NCBI RefSeq assembly: GCF_002583555.1
Contig: NZ_BEGX01000006.1
Location: 62,001 to 126,000, forward strand
DNA length: 64,000 nt
Origin: Pseudonocardia sp. N23
GTDB lineage: Bacteria > Actinomycetota > Actinomycetes > Mycobacteriales > Pseudonocardiaceae
Reading direction: 5' to 3'
Positions 1-14,085 of the stretch are shown here, piece by piece. The position numbers and the translations under genes were made by a program. The notes beneath the pieces are model-generated. The model had not been told where the DNA came from and did no database searches. It saw only the letters and a list, made by a program, of their open reading frames with translations. Each line of letters opens with the position of its first letter. Position 1 is the first letter of the stretch.

Positions 1-28
1 ACACTGACACTGACACTGACACTGACAC
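1..28. repeat. ACACTG hexamer tandem repeat at window edge
   Basis: About four and a half copies of the hexamer ACACTG run from the first base. The array probably continues to the left of the window, so its full length is unknown. No coding frame was assigned to it. Confidence 0.75.
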
Positions 29-70
29 AGGACTGGCTCCGCGCATGACCGGAGCAGCCAGGTTCCGAAC

Positions 71-118
71 TCGGCGAGGGTCAGCGGGGTCCCCTCGGCG
101 AGGGTCAGCGGGGTCCCG
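71..118. repeat. 24-bp direct repeat, two copies
   Basis: Two adjacent 24-bp copies (71-94 and 95-118) that begin TCGGCGAGGG and differ only at the last base. The second copy ends four bases before the stop codon of the minus-strand CAP-domain gene, so the repeat sits in that gene's immediate 3' flank. Confidence 0.85.
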
Positions 119-121
119 CGG

Positions 122-886
122 TCAGCGGCCGAAGTCCTGGGTCCAGTAGTCGCCGTTTGCGACGTAGCCGACGCCGATCGTCGTCAGCGAGCAGTCCAGG
201 ATGTTGCGGCGGTGGCCGGGAGAGTTCATCCAGTCGTTCATGACCTCCTGTGCCGTCGGCTGGCCCTGGGCGATGTTCTCCGCCCCGGGCGAGGAGTAGC
301 CCTCGGCACGGATCCGCTGGTCGAACGTGCGGCCGTCCTGGCTGTCGTGCTCGAAGTAGTTGTTGGCCGCCATGTCGGCGCTGTGCTTCTGCGCCGCCGC
401 CGTCAGGCGGGAGTCGACCTTGAGCGCGCCGCAGCCGTTGGCGGCACGTTGCTGGTTGGTGATGGTCACGACCTGGGCTGCGGGTCCGCCGGAGACGGGG
501 GGAGCGTCGGCGGAGGGGATGCGGGGAGCGGTCGTGGTCTTCGGGGGAGCGGGCTTGCTGGTGGATCGGGGAGCGACGGTCACCGGGGAGCTGCCCGGCG
601 GAGCGTCGGTCCGTGGACCGAGAGCCGGTGGGCTCCCGGTCGCCGTCACGGCCGGTGGGGAGAGGCCCGGCAGCGACGACTGCAACGTGTCCGTCGTCGG
701 TGGGGTGTACGCGGGGAGCGGGGCGTCGTCGGACATGCCGAGCACCGAGGCGAGCCCTGCGGGCAACGCTGTGGCGCCGACAAGCGTCCCGAGACCTGCG
801 AGCAACGCACCGACGGTCAGGGCGATCAGCAGCGGACCGCCGCGCCTTCCCGCCAGTCGAGTCACGACCGGGTAACGTACCAGCAC
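122..886 (-). CDS. Membrane-anchored or secreted CAP (SCP-like) domain protein
   Basis: About 254 residues from a GTG at 886; an upstream in-frame GTG at 922 would give 266 but overlaps the divergent acylphosphatase gene. The N-terminus carries a basic stretch and one hydrophobic segment ([15 protein letters not shown]), probably a signal anchor. A Pro/Thr/Ser-rich linker of about 80 residues follows, then a C-terminal CAP domain. Seen in the domain: [21 protein letters not shown] and [18 protein letters not shown], with the His and Glu residues typical of the CAP cavity. Bacterial CAP proteins are usually extracytoplasmic; the substrate is unknown. The 5' ends of this gene and the acylphosphatase gene almost touch, so their promoters must lie inside each other's coding sequence. 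Confidence 0.85.
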   Translation of the reverse strand: MLVRYPVVTRLAGRRGGPLLIALTVGALLAGLGTLVGATALPAGLASVLGMSDDAPLPAYTPPTTDTLQSSLPGLSPPAVTATGSPPALGPRTDAPPGSSPVTVAPRSTSKPAPPKTTTAPRIPSADAPPVSGGPAAQVVTITNQQRAANGCGALKVDSRLTAAAQKHSADMAANNYFEHDSQDGRTFDQRIRAEGYSSPGAENIAQGQPTAQEVMNDWMNSPGHRRNILDCSLTTIGVGYVANGDYWTQDFGR

Positions 887-887
887 T

Positions 888-1178
888 GTGAGTATCAACG
901 ACGACTCCACCGTTCGGCTCACAGCCTGGGTGCACGGAGCGGTACAAGGAGTCGGTTTTCGCTGGTGGACGCGGTCGCGGGCGCTCGAGATCGGGCTGGT
1001 CGGCGAAGCGCGGAACCTCCCGGACGGGCGAGTGGCCGTCGTTGCGGAGGGTGATCAAGAGCGGTGCGAGAGGTTGCTCGGTCTGCTGCGGGGCGGGACG
1101 ACCCCGGGCCGGGTCGACGACGTCGTGACCCAGTGGGGCGACGCCCGGGGCGACTGGGCGGGATTCCGCGAGGTCTGA
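888..1178 (+). CDS. acyP: Acylphosphatase
   Basis: A 96-residue protein of normal length for the family, which hydrolyses carboxyl-phosphate bonds such as those in acetyl phosphate or 1,3-bisphosphoglycerate. The two signatures are present: GAVQGVGFR, whose Arg binds phosphate, and ARNLPDG, whose Asn orients the water. GTG start. It lies 43 bp before smc on the same strand; an acylphosphatase gene beside smc is also the arrangement in mycobacteria. Confidence 0.95.
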   Translation: MSINDDSTVRLTAWVHGAVQGVGFRWWTRSRALEIGLVGEARNLPDGRVAVVAEGDQERCERLLGLLRGGTTPGRVDDVVTQWGDARGDWAGFREV

Positions 1179-1221
1179 CCCCGGTAACCTCTGGCGACCA
1201 TCGCAGTCTGGGAGTCCGCCC

Positions 1222-4200
1222 GTGCATCTCAAGAGCCTGACGCTGAAGGGCTTCAAGTCCTTCGCCTCGGCCACGACGCTGCGCCTGGAACCGGGCATCA
1301 CGTGCGTCGTCGGGCCGAACGGCTCGGGCAAGTCCAACGTCGTGGACGCGATCAGCTGGGTGCTGGGCGAGCAGGGCGCGAAGGCGTTGCGCGGGGGCAA
1401 GATGGAGGACGTCATCTTCGCCGGCACGTCCGGCCGGGCGCCGCTGGGCCGCGCCGAGGTGACGTTGACGATCGACAACTCCGACGGCGCCCTGCCCATC
1501 GAGTACTCCGAGGTGTCGATCACCCGGCGGATGTTCCGCGACGGTGCCGGCGAGTACGAGATCAACGGCGACCGCGCCCGCCTGCTCGACGTGCAGGAGC
1601 TGCTGTCCGACTCCGGCATCGGCCGGGAGATGCACGTCATCGTCGGGCAGGGCCAGCTCGACGGGGTGCTGCAGTCCAAGCCGGAGGACCGGCGCGCCTA
1701 CATCGAGGAGGCCGCGGGCGTCCTCAAGCACCGCAAGCGCAAGGAGAAGGCGCTCCGCAAGCTCGACGCGATGCAGGCCAACCTCACCCGGCTCACCGAC
1801 CTCACCGCGGAGCTGCGCCGCCAGCTCAAGCCGCTGGGCCGGCAGGCCGAGATCGCCCGCCGCGCGCAGGCGGTGCAGTCGGAGCTGCGCGACGCCCGGC
1901 TGCGCATCGCCGCCGACGACCTCGTCGCCCTGCGCGACGCGCTGGCCCGCGAGGAGGCCGACGAGCATGCCGCCCGGACCCGGCGCGCGGAGGTCGAGGA
2001 GGAGCTCCGCGTCGCCCGGGAGACCCAGGCGGAGCTGGAGGAGGCGCTGGCGGCCGACGCGCCACGTCTCGCCGCGGCCCAGGACGTCTGGTATCGGCTC
2101 TCCGCGCTGGCCGAGCGGCTGCGCGGCACGGTCCGGCTCGCCCAGGAACGGGCCCGGCACCTCGCCGACTCCGAGGCCGCCGAGCGCCCCCCGGGCCGCG
2201 ACCCCGACGAGCTCGACGCCGAGGCCGACGAGATCGCCGCCGAGGAGGAGCTGCTCACCGAGGGCGTCTCCGAGGCCCGCACCCGGCTCGCCGAGGTGCT
2301 GGAGGAGCGCACCGAGCACGAACGCACCCTGCAGGCCGCCGAACGCGCCCACCTCGCCGCCGTCCGGGCCCTGGCCGACCGCCGTGCCGGCATCGCGACG
2401 CTCGCCGGCAAGGCCGAGGCCCTGCGCACCGGCGCCGCCGCGACGGCCGACGAGATCGAACGGCTCTCGGAGGCACTGGCCGAGGCGCAGGCCCGCACCG
2501 AGGAGGCCGCGGGCGAGCTGGAGGCCGCGCGGGAGAGCGCCGGTGTCCTCGACGACGGCGACTCCGGCCTGGCCGACCGCCTCGCCGAGGCCGAGGCCGC
2601 CCGGGAGAGCGCCGCCGCGCGCGTCGCGGAGCTGGTGGCCCGCGAGCGTGAGGTCGAGCAGCAGCGGGCGCACTGGCGGGCCCGGGTCGACGCGCTGTCG
2701 GTCGGCCTCGCGCGCAAGGACGGCACGGGCGCGCTCCTCGGGGCCGACGGCGTGCTCGGCGCGGTGTCGGGGCTGCTCACCGTCGACCCGTCGGCGCGGA
2801 CGGCGATCGCCGCGGTGCTGGGGTCGCTGGCCGACGGCGTCGCGGTGGCGTCGCCCGCCGACGCCGTGGCGTCGCTGCGGTCCCTGCGCTCCACCGATGC
2901 GGGCAGCGCGTCGCTGCTCGTGGGTGGTGCCTCCGGCCTCGCGCCGGTCGGCGAGCCCCCCGCGGGCCGGTGGGCCGCCGCGCTCGTCACCGCGACCGGA
3001 CCGTTGACCGGCACGATCACCGCGCTGCTCCGCGACGTCGTCGTGGTCGACGACCTCGACGCCGCGCACACCGTCGTCGACACCCGCCCCGAGCTCACCG
3101 CCGTGACCGTCCAGGGCGACGTGCTGTCCGCGACCCGGGCCCGCGGCGGCTCCGGAGCGGCGTCGTCCGCGCTCGACGTGCAGGCCGCGATCGACGCGGC
3201 CATCGAGTCGCGGGAGGCCGTCGAGCAGGAGCTCGCCCGGCTTCGGCCGGCCGTCGAGGGCGCCCGCGCGGAGGAGGCGGCCCGGTCGTCGGACGTCGAC
3301 GCCACCCGGGTCTCCCTGCGGGCCGCCGAGGCGGGCCGCACCGCGGCCACCGCGCAGCTGTCGCGGCTGGAGCAGGTCGTGCAGTCGGCAGAGGCCGAGG
3401 CCCGCCGGACCCGGGAGCGGCGCGACGCCGTCGAGACCCGCCGCTCGGACTCCCTCCTCGCGCTGGAGGCCGCCGAGCACCAGCTGTCGATCGCCGAGGA
3501 CGAACCCGTCGACGACGAGCCCGACACCGAGGTCCGCGACGCCGCCGCCGACGCGCTGGCCGACGCCCGCTCCGAGGAGGTCGAGGCGCGCCTCTCGCTG
3601 CGCACCGCCGAGGAACGCGCCCGCGCCATCGCGGGGCGCGCCGACACCCTGCGCAGGCAGGCTGCGTCGGAACGCCAGGCCCGCGTCCGCGCCGAGGCCG
3701 CCCGCGCCGACCGCGAACGAGGCGCCGTCGTCGCCGGCATCGTCATCGACGCCGGGCAGACCGCGCTCGACCGCATCGACTCCTCCCTCGCCCTCGCCGC
3801 CGCCGACCGCGACGAGATCGCCGCCGCCCGCGCCGGTCGTGAGGCGGCCCTCACCGAGGCCCGCACCACCACGACGCGCCTCACCGGGCTGCTGGAGAAG
3901 CTGACCGACACCGTGCACCGCGACGAGGTGCTGCGCGCCCAGTCGCGGCTGCGCCTGGAACAGCTCACCGAGAAGGTGCTCGCGGACCACGGCCTCGGCG
4001 TCGACGACCTCGTCGGCGAGTACGGGCCCGGCGTGCCGGTGCCGCCGTCGTCGGCCGAGACCGCCGAGTACGAGGCGGCCCGCGAACGCGGCGAGGACGT
4101 CGTCGCACCCCCGGCGATGCCGTTCGACCGGGCCACCCAGGAACGCCGCCTCAAGCGTGCCGAGAAGGACCTCTCACTGCTGGGCAAGGTCAACCCGCTC

Positions 4201-4782
4201 GCCCTGGAGGAGTTCGCGGCGCTGGAGGAGCGCTACCGCTTCCTGTCCACGCAGCTCGAGGACCTCAAGAACACCCGCCGCGACCTGCTGGTCGTGGTGC
4301 AGGAGGTCGACGACAAGATCCTCGAGGTCTTCGCCGCCGCCTACGCCGATGTCGCGCGTGAGTTCGAGGTCGTCTTCGCGACGTTGTTCCCCGGCGGTGA
4401 GGGCCGGCTGGTCCTCACCGACCCCGACGACCTGCTCACCACCGGTATCGAGGTCGAGGCCCGTCCGCCGGGCAAGAAGGTCAAGCGGCTGTCGCTGCTC
4501 TCGGGCGGGGAGCGGTCGCTGACGGCGATGGCGCTGCTCGTCGCGATCTTCCGGGCGCGGCCCTCGCCCTTCTACGTGCTCGACGAGATCGAGGCCGCCC
4601 TCGACGACGTCAACCTGCGGCGGCTCATCCTGCTCATGGAGGAACTGCGGGCGACGAGCCAGCTCATCGTCATCACGCACCAGAAGCCGACGATGGAGGT
4701 CGCCGACGCCCTCTACGGCGTCTCCATGCGCGGCGACGGCATCACGACGGTCATCTCGCAGCGGCTGCGCCCCGCATCGTGA
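1222..4782 (+). CDS. smc: Chromosome segregation ATPase SMC
   Basis: A full-length 1186-residue SMC with GTG start. The N-terminal head has Walker A GPNGSGKSN near residue 32 followed by ISWVLGEQ. Long Ala/Glu/Arg-rich coiled coils (about 170-490 and 660-920) flank a hinge around 500-660. The C-terminal head has the ABC signature LSGGE near 1093 and Walker B FYVLDEIEAALDD near 1116, then an ITHQ switch. SMC dimers with ScpA/ScpB load at ParB/parS sites and compact the chromosome. Ends 29 bp before ftsY, so the two are probably cotranscribed. Confidence 0.98.
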   Translation: MHLKSLTLKGFKSFASATTLRLEPGITCVVGPNGSGKSNVVDAISWVLGEQGAKALRGGKMEDVIFAGTSGRAPLGRAEVTLTIDNSDGALPIEYSEVSITRRMFRDGAGEYEINGDRARLLDVQELLSDSGIGREMHVIVGQGQLDGVLQSKPEDRRAYIEEAAGVLKHRKRKEKALRKLDAMQANLTRLTDLTAELRRQLKPLGRQAEIARRAQAVQSELRDARLRIAADDLVALRDALAREEADEHAARTRRAEVEEELRVARETQAELEEALAADAPRLAAAQDVWYRLSALAERLRGTVRLAQERARHLADSEAAERPPGRDPDELDAEADEIAAEEELLTEGVSEARTRLAEVLEERTEHERTLQAAERAHLAAVRALADRRAGIATLAGKAEALRTGAAATADEIERLSEALAEAQARTEEAAGELEAARESAGVLDDGDSGLADRLAEAEAARESAAARVAELVAREREVEQQRAHWRARVDALSVGLARKDGTGALLGADGVLGAVSGLLTVDPSARTAIAAVLGSLADGVAVASPADAVASLRSLRSTDAGSASLLVGGASGLAPVGEPPAGRWAAALVTATGPLTGTITALLRDVVVVDDLDAAHTVVDTRPELTAVTVQGDVLSATRARGGSGAASSALDVQAAIDAAIESREAVEQELARLRPAVEGARAEEAARSSDVDATRVSLRAAEAGRTAATAQLSRLEQVVQSAEAEARRTRERRDAVETRRSDSLLALEAAEHQLSIAEDEPVDDEPDTEVRDAAADALADARSEEVEARLSLRTAEERARAIAGRADTLRRQAASERQARVRAEAARADRERGAVVAGIVIDAGQTALDRIDSSLALAAADRDEIAAARAGREAALTEARTTTTRLTGLLEKLTDTVHRDEVLRAQSRLRLEQLTEKVLADHGLGVDDLVGEYGPGVPVPPSSAETAEYEAARERGEDVVAPPAMPFDRATQERRLKRAEKDLSLLGKVNPLALEEFAALEERYRFLSTQLEDLKNTRRDLLVVVQEVDDKILEVFAAAYADVAREFEVVFATLFPGGEGRLVLTDPDDLLTTGIEVEARPPGKKVKRLSLLSGGERSLTAMALLVAIFRARPSPFYVLDEIEAALDDVNLRRLILLMEELRATSQLIVITHQKPTMEVADALYGVSMRGDGITTVISQRLRPAS

Positions 4783-4811
4783 CGCTGTGGTGGGCATGAC
4801 AGGCTGAACCT

Positions 4812-6572
4812 GTGACGACAACCCTCTGGATCGTCGTGGCAGTTGTCGCGGCCCTGCTGCTGGTCGCGCTCGTCCTCGGGCTGGTGGTCCGCCAGCGCAG
4901 GCGCATCAGCCTGCGCGAGCCCGACCAGGTCGAGGGTGGCTCGACGACGGCGGTGAAGGCCCCGCCGAAGGGCGGGTCGTACCAGGCCAGCGGCGGGTTC
5001 AGCTTCTCGTCGGGCACCGCCACGGCCCCGAAGCCCACGGCCCCCGCCGAGCCCGCGACGGCGCCTGAGGACGAGGCCACCGCGGGTCCGGCTCCCGCGG
5101 GGACCGCTCCCGTCGGTGACACCGCCGACGACACCCGGACCCCGCCCGGCGGCATCGCCGCCGCGGGCACCGCCACCGAGGCGCGCACGCCGGCAGAGGG
5201 GTTCCCGGCGGTCCCGACGGGCGCCGCCAACGACATCCCGACCCCGGCGCGCGGCACCCCGGCGGTCGCGCCCGCCGACATGAACTCTCCCGCGGCCCCG
5301 GCCGCTCCTGCGGCGCCGGCCGCCACGGATGCTCCCGCGGCGCCGGCCGCCACGGACGCGCCGGCAGCCACGGACGCGCCGGCCGTTCCGGCCGCGCCGG
5401 CCGGGGCGGACGAGAAGCCGGACACCGGGTCGGGCACGAAGACGGGTGCGGTGGCCGGCGCGGGCACCGTCGTCGCGGGCGGCGCCGCGGTGGTCGCCGC
5501 CGGCACCGCGACCGACGAGAAGGCGCCCGCGGACAGGACCGCGACGCCGGCCGAGCCCGTCGCGACGGCCCCGCCGGAGGCGCCGCCCGCCGCCGTCCCG
5601 ACCGCTGACAGCCCGGCCGGCACCGCACCGCCCGCGCCCCCCGAGGCCATCGACCCCGCCGCCGGCCGTCTCGAACGGCTCCGCGGCCAGCTTGCCCGGT
5701 CGCGGTCGGCGTTCGGGCAGAGCCTGTTGGGGCTGCTCGGCGCCGGTGAGCTCGACGAGGACTCCTGGGAGGACGTCGAGGCCACGCTTCTGCAGGCCGA
5801 CCTCGGCCCGGAGATGACGGCCGAGCTGGTCGAGACCCTGCGCACCGAGATCGCGACCCGCGGGGTACGCACCCCCGACCAGGCCCGCCAGCTGCTGCGC
5901 GACGTCCTGACCAAGGCACTCGAGCCGGGCGTCGACCGCTCCGTCGCGGCCCTCCCGCACGACGGGCGGCCCGCGGTGCTGCTGGTCGTCGGCGTCAACG
6001 GCACGGGCAAGACGACGACCACGGGCAAGCTCGCCCGCGTCCTCGTCGCCGACGGACGCCACGTCGTACTCGGCGCTGCCGACACGTTCCGTGCCGCCGC
6101 CGCCGAGCAGCTGACGACGTGGGGCGAGCGGGCAGGTGCCGTCGTCGTCCGCGGGCCAGAGGGTGGCGACCCGGCCAGCGTCGCGTTCGACGCGGTCAAG
6201 CGCGGTACCGAGGACGGCGCCGATGCCGTGCTGCTCGACACCGCGGGCCGGCTGCACACCAAGACCGGCCTGATGGACGAGCTGGGCAAGGTCAAGCGTG
6301 TCGTGGAGAAGCAGGCCGAGGTCGACGAGGTGCTGCTCGTCCTCGACGCCACGACGGGCCAGAACGGCCTCACGCAGGCCCGCGTGTTCGGCGACGTCGT
6401 GAAGGTCACGGGCATCGTGCTGACGAAGCTGGACGGCACCGCGAAGGGCGGCATCGTCTTCCGCGTGCAGCGCGAGCTCGGGGTCCCGGTGAAGCTCGTG
6501 GGGCTCGGCGAGGGCCCGGACGACCTGGCCCCGTTCGAGCCCGGCGCGTTCGTCGACGCCCTGCTGGCCTGA
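4812..6572 (+). CDS. ftsY: Signal recognition particle receptor FtsY
   Basis: 586 residues, GTG start. Residues 5-27 form an N-terminal transmembrane anchor (IVVAVVAALLLVALVLGLVV). A low-complexity Ala/Pro/Thr linker of about 250 residues follows and contains AAPAATDAP-type repeats. The NG GTPase domain occupies about 290-586: P-loop GVNGTGKTTTTGKL near 393, DTAGRL near 475, TKLDG near 537. FtsY docks the ribosome-SRP complex at the membrane. The membrane-anchored form is usual in actinobacteria; the linker is much longer than in E. coli and lacks its acidic character. Its partner ffh lies 6 kb downstream, beyond the nitrogen operon. Confidence 0.97.
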   Translation: MTTTLWIVVAVVAALLLVALVLGLVVRQRRRISLREPDQVEGGSTTAVKAPPKGGSYQASGGFSFSSGTATAPKPTAPAEPATAPEDEATAGPAPAGTAPVGDTADDTRTPPGGIAAAGTATEARTPAEGFPAVPTGAANDIPTPARGTPAVAPADMNSPAAPAAPAAPAATDAPAAPAATDAPAATDAPAVPAAPAGADEKPDTGSGTKTGAVAGAGTVVAGGAAVVAAGTATDEKAPADRTATPAEPVATAPPEAPPAAVPTADSPAGTAPPAPPEAIDPAAGRLERLRGQLARSRSAFGQSLLGLLGAGELDEDSWEDVEATLLQADLGPEMTAELVETLRTEIATRGVRTPDQARQLLRDVLTKALEPGVDRSVAALPHDGRPAVLLVVGVNGTGKTTTTGKLARVLVADGRHVVLGAADTFRAAAAEQLTTWGERAGAVVVRGPEGGDPASVAFDAVKRGTEDGADAVLLDTAGRLHTKTGLMDELGKVKRVVEKQAEVDEVLLVLDATTGQNGLTQARVFGDVVKVTGIVLTKLDGTAKGGIVFRVQRELGVPVKLVGLGEGPDDLAPFEPGAFVDALLA

Positions 6573-6736
6573 TCCCGGCTACCCGCGCACGCTCACGGCT
6601 CCCGCGCTCGCCCGGGACGACCGTGAGGGTGCGCGCGAGGACCGGGCACCCGGGGCGGTGACCCGGCCCCGGCGTCGTGACCTGCGCGTGACCTTCCCGG
6701 CGTCGCGGAGGGCCGCTCAGTGAGCCCCGCCACGCG

Positions 6737-6784
6737 GTAATCCGCTTGTAACGCCGTCGGTCGGTCCGTTCACCGGCGCGAAAC
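6737..6784 (+). promoter_or_regulatory. Putative GlnR-type operator upstream of amtB
   Basis: Two half-site pairs resemble the actinobacterial GlnR box (GTnAC-n6-GAAAC). Pair one is GTAAT-n6-GTAAC at 6737-6752. Pair two is TTCAC-n6-GAAAC at 6769-6784. The two lie 32 bp apart start to start, about three helical turns, and end 85 bp before the amtB start codon. GlnR activation of amtB-glnK-glnD is established in Streptomyces and mycobacteria; binding here is inferred from the motif alone. Confidence 0.45.
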
Positions 6785-6869
6785 CTCCGAGGGTGCCGGG
6801 GGAAACACGACGCTCCGAGTATTCCGTCACCTGCCGCACCACCCAGCGGCGTAGACGGGAGGGAGTTCC

Positions 6870-8596
<1,727 letters not shown>

Positions 8597-8609
8597 CGGG
8601 ACGCAGTAG

Positions 8610-11884
<3,275 letters not shown>

Positions 11885-11960
11885 ACTCACGACCTCGGTG
11901 CACGCGCTGTGAAGGTTCGGACATCAGGAACGCTTGGGACGCACCGGACGTTGGTCCGGC

Positions 11961-12539
11961 ATGACCGCGTCGCTCGCCCGGCCCGCGCCCCTGCGGCTAC
12001 CCGCGCCCGGCCGCACCCTCGTGCTCGTCGCCGGCCTCCCCGGAGCCGGGAAGTCGACGCTGCTCGCGGGCGTGGCCCCCGCCGCCGACGTCGCCGTCCT
12101 CGACTCGCAGCGTCACCGCGCCGCCGCCTCGACGACCCGGCTGCCCTACGGCGTCGTCCGCCCGCTGGTGCACCTCGCCCACCGCGCCGCCGTCGTCACC
12201 GCGGCCGTCGGTGGGCCGGCGTGCGTCGTCGTCCACCTGCCCGCCACCCGGCCCGGGCTGCGCGCCGCCGTCCGCGGTCTCGCCCGCATCACCGGCCGCG
12301 ACGCGCACCTGCTCTGGGTCGACGCCCACCCTGGCGAGGCGCTGCGCGGCCAGCACGACCGTGGCCGCACGGTCCGCAGCGAGACGTTCGACCGCCACGT
12401 CGGGGACTCCGCGGGCCTGGCCGAACGGCTCCGCGCCGGTGCCGAGAACGGGGCCTGGACGTCGGTGCGGGTGGTCGATCGCGCCGACACCACACGCGGC
12501 CTGCAGGTGGACACCACACCCGTCGCGGTCGCCAAGTAG
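11961..12539 (+). CDS. P-loop ATP/GTP-binding protein, kinase-like, function unknown
   Basis: 192 residues from the ATG at 11961. Walker A is GLPGAGKST near residue 24, in the form used by small zeta-toxin, AAA_33 and nucleotide-kinase-like proteins. Further on are LDSQRHR and LLWVDAHPGEALRGQHDRGR, a Gln/His/Arg-rich stretch resembling the lid of small kinases. No substrate can be named. It lies between the PII operon and ffh, 10 bp before ffh; mycobacteria also carry an uncharacterised gene between glnD and ffh. Likely cytosolic, with no membrane segment. Confidence 0.8.
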   Translation: MTASLARPAPLRLPAPGRTLVLVAGLPGAGKSTLLAGVAPAADVAVLDSQRHRAAASTTRLPYGVVRPLVHLAHRAAVVTAAVGGPACVVVHLPATRPGLRAAVRGLARITGRDAHLLWVDAHPGEALRGQHDRGRTVRSETFDRHVGDSAGLAERLRAGAENGAWTSVRVVDRADTTRGLQVDTTPVAVAK

Positions 12540-12549
12540 GCTCGCAGGG

Positions 12550-14085
12550 GTGTTCGACACCCTCTCCGATCGCCTCGGCGCGGCCCTGTCCGGTCTCCGT
12601 GGCAAGGGCCGGCTCTCCGAGGCCGACATCGACACCACCGCGCGCGAGATCCGCATCGCGCTGCTCGAGGCGGACGTCGCGCTGCCCGTGGTGCGAACGT
12701 TCATCGCCCGGATCAAGGAGCGCGCCAAGGGCGCGGAGGTGTCCGAGGCGCTGAACCCGGCGCAACAGGTCATCAAGATCGTCAACGAGGAGCTCATCGC
12801 GGTCCTCGGCGGCGAGACCCGGCGCCTCGCCCTGGCCAAGGAACCGCCGAGCGTCATCATGCTCGCCGGCCTCCAGGGCTCCGGCAAGACGACGCTCGCC
12901 GGCAAGCTCGCCCGCTGGCTCAAGGGCCAGGGCCACGCCCCGCTGCTCGTCGCGTGCGACCTGCAGCGGCCCAACGCCGTCAACCAGCTGCAGATCGTCG
13001 GCGAGCGCGCCGGGGTCACCACGTTCGCGCCGGAGCCCGGCAACGGCGTCGGCGACCCGGTCGACGTCGCCCGCCGCGGCATCGCCCACGCCCGCGACAA
13101 GATGTACGACATCGTCATCGTCGACACCGCGGGCCGCCTGGGCGTCGACGCCGAGCTGATGCAGCAGGCCTCCGACATCCGCGACGCCGTGCGCCCGAAC
13201 GAGACCCTGTTCGTCGTCGACGCCATGATCGGCCAGGACGCGGTCACCACGGCCGAGGCGTTCCGCGACGGCGTCGGCTTCACCGGTGTCGTGCTCACCA
13301 AGCTCGACGGCGACGCCCGCGGTGGTGCCGCGCTGTCGGTCCGCGAGGTCACCGGCCAGCCCATCCTCTTCGCGTCCAACGGCGAGAAGCTCGAGGACTT
13401 CGACGTCTTCCACCCCGACCGGATGGCCTCGCGCATCCTCGGGATGGGCGACCTGCTCACCCTCATCGAGCAGGCCGAGCAGGTCTTCGACGCCGACAAG
13501 GCCCAGGCGACCGCCGACAAGATCGGCAGCGGCGAGCTCACCCTCGAGGACTTCCTCGACCAGATGCTCGCCATCCGCAAGATGGGCCCGATCGGCAACA
13601 TCCTCGGCATGCTCCCCGGCGCCAACTCCGCGCAGATGAAGGAAGCACTCGCCCAGGTCGACGACAAGCAGCTCGACAAGCTGCAGGCCATCATCCGCGG
13701 CATGACCCCCGCCGAGCGCGACAACCCGAAGATCATCAACGGGTCGCGACGGCTGCGCATCGCCAACGGCTCCGGCGTCGCGGTCAGCGACGTCAACGAC
13801 CTCGTGAACCGCTTCTTCGAGGCCCGCAAGCAGATGAAGCAGATGGCGGGCCAGTTCGGCTTCGGTGGCGCCGCCGCCCGCAGGGTGTCCAAGACCCGCA
13901 AGGGCAAGAAGAACGCCAAGGGTCGCAAGGGTCCGACGCCCGCACGCCGTCCCGCAGCGATGCCCGACCTCTCGCAGCTGCCCCCGAGCCTGCAGCAGCT
14001 GCCGCCCGGCCTCGGCGGCGGGCTCGACCAGCTGCCGCCCGGGTTCGACCCGTCCAAGCTGAACTTCGGCAAGAAGAAGCCGTGA
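12550..14085 (+). CDS. ffh: Signal recognition particle protein Ffh
   Basis: 511 residues with GTG start at 12550. Order: helical N domain (1-100), GTPase domain with GLQGSGKTT near 107, DTAGRLGVD near 191 and TKLDGDARGG near 250, then a methionine-rich M domain (about 300-430) that binds signal sequences and 4.5S RNA (GMTPAERDNPKIINGSRRLRIA). A basic, then Pro/Gln/Leu-rich tail of about 80 residues (SLQQLPPGLGGG) extends the protein beyond the usual end. It delivers nascent membrane proteins to FtsY. The last four bases GTGA overlap the next gene. Confidence 0.98.
   Translation: MFDTLSDRLGAALSGLRGKGRLSEADIDTTAREIRIALLEADVALPVVRTFIARIKERAKGAEVSEALNPAQQVIKIVNEELIAVLGGETRRLALAKEPPSVIMLAGLQGSGKTTLAGKLARWLKGQGHAPLLVACDLQRPNAVNQLQIVGERAGVTTFAPEPGNGVGDPVDVARRGIAHARDKMYDIVIVDTAGRLGVDAELMQQASDIRDAVRPNETLFVVDAMIGQDAVTTAEAFRDGVGFTGVVLTKLDGDARGGAALSVREVTGQPILFASNGEKLEDFDVFHPDRMASRILGMGDLLTLIEQAEQVFDADKAQATADKIGSGELTLEDFLDQMLAIRKMGPIGNILGMLPGANSAQMKEALAQVDDKQLDKLQAIIRGMTPAERDNPKIINGSRRLRIANGSGVAVSDVNDLVNRFFEARKQMKQMAGQFGFGGAAARRVSKTRKGKKNAKGRKGPTPARRPAAMPDLSQLPPSLQQLPPGLGGGLDQLPPGFDPSKLNFGKKKP

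Noticed and set aside
919..3990. Open frame of 1023 codons antisense to smc
   Set aside because: In very GC-rich DNA the antisense and shifted frames of real genes stay open. The peptide is Gly/Arg/Ala/Leu-rich without motifs, and smc on the plus strand is certain.
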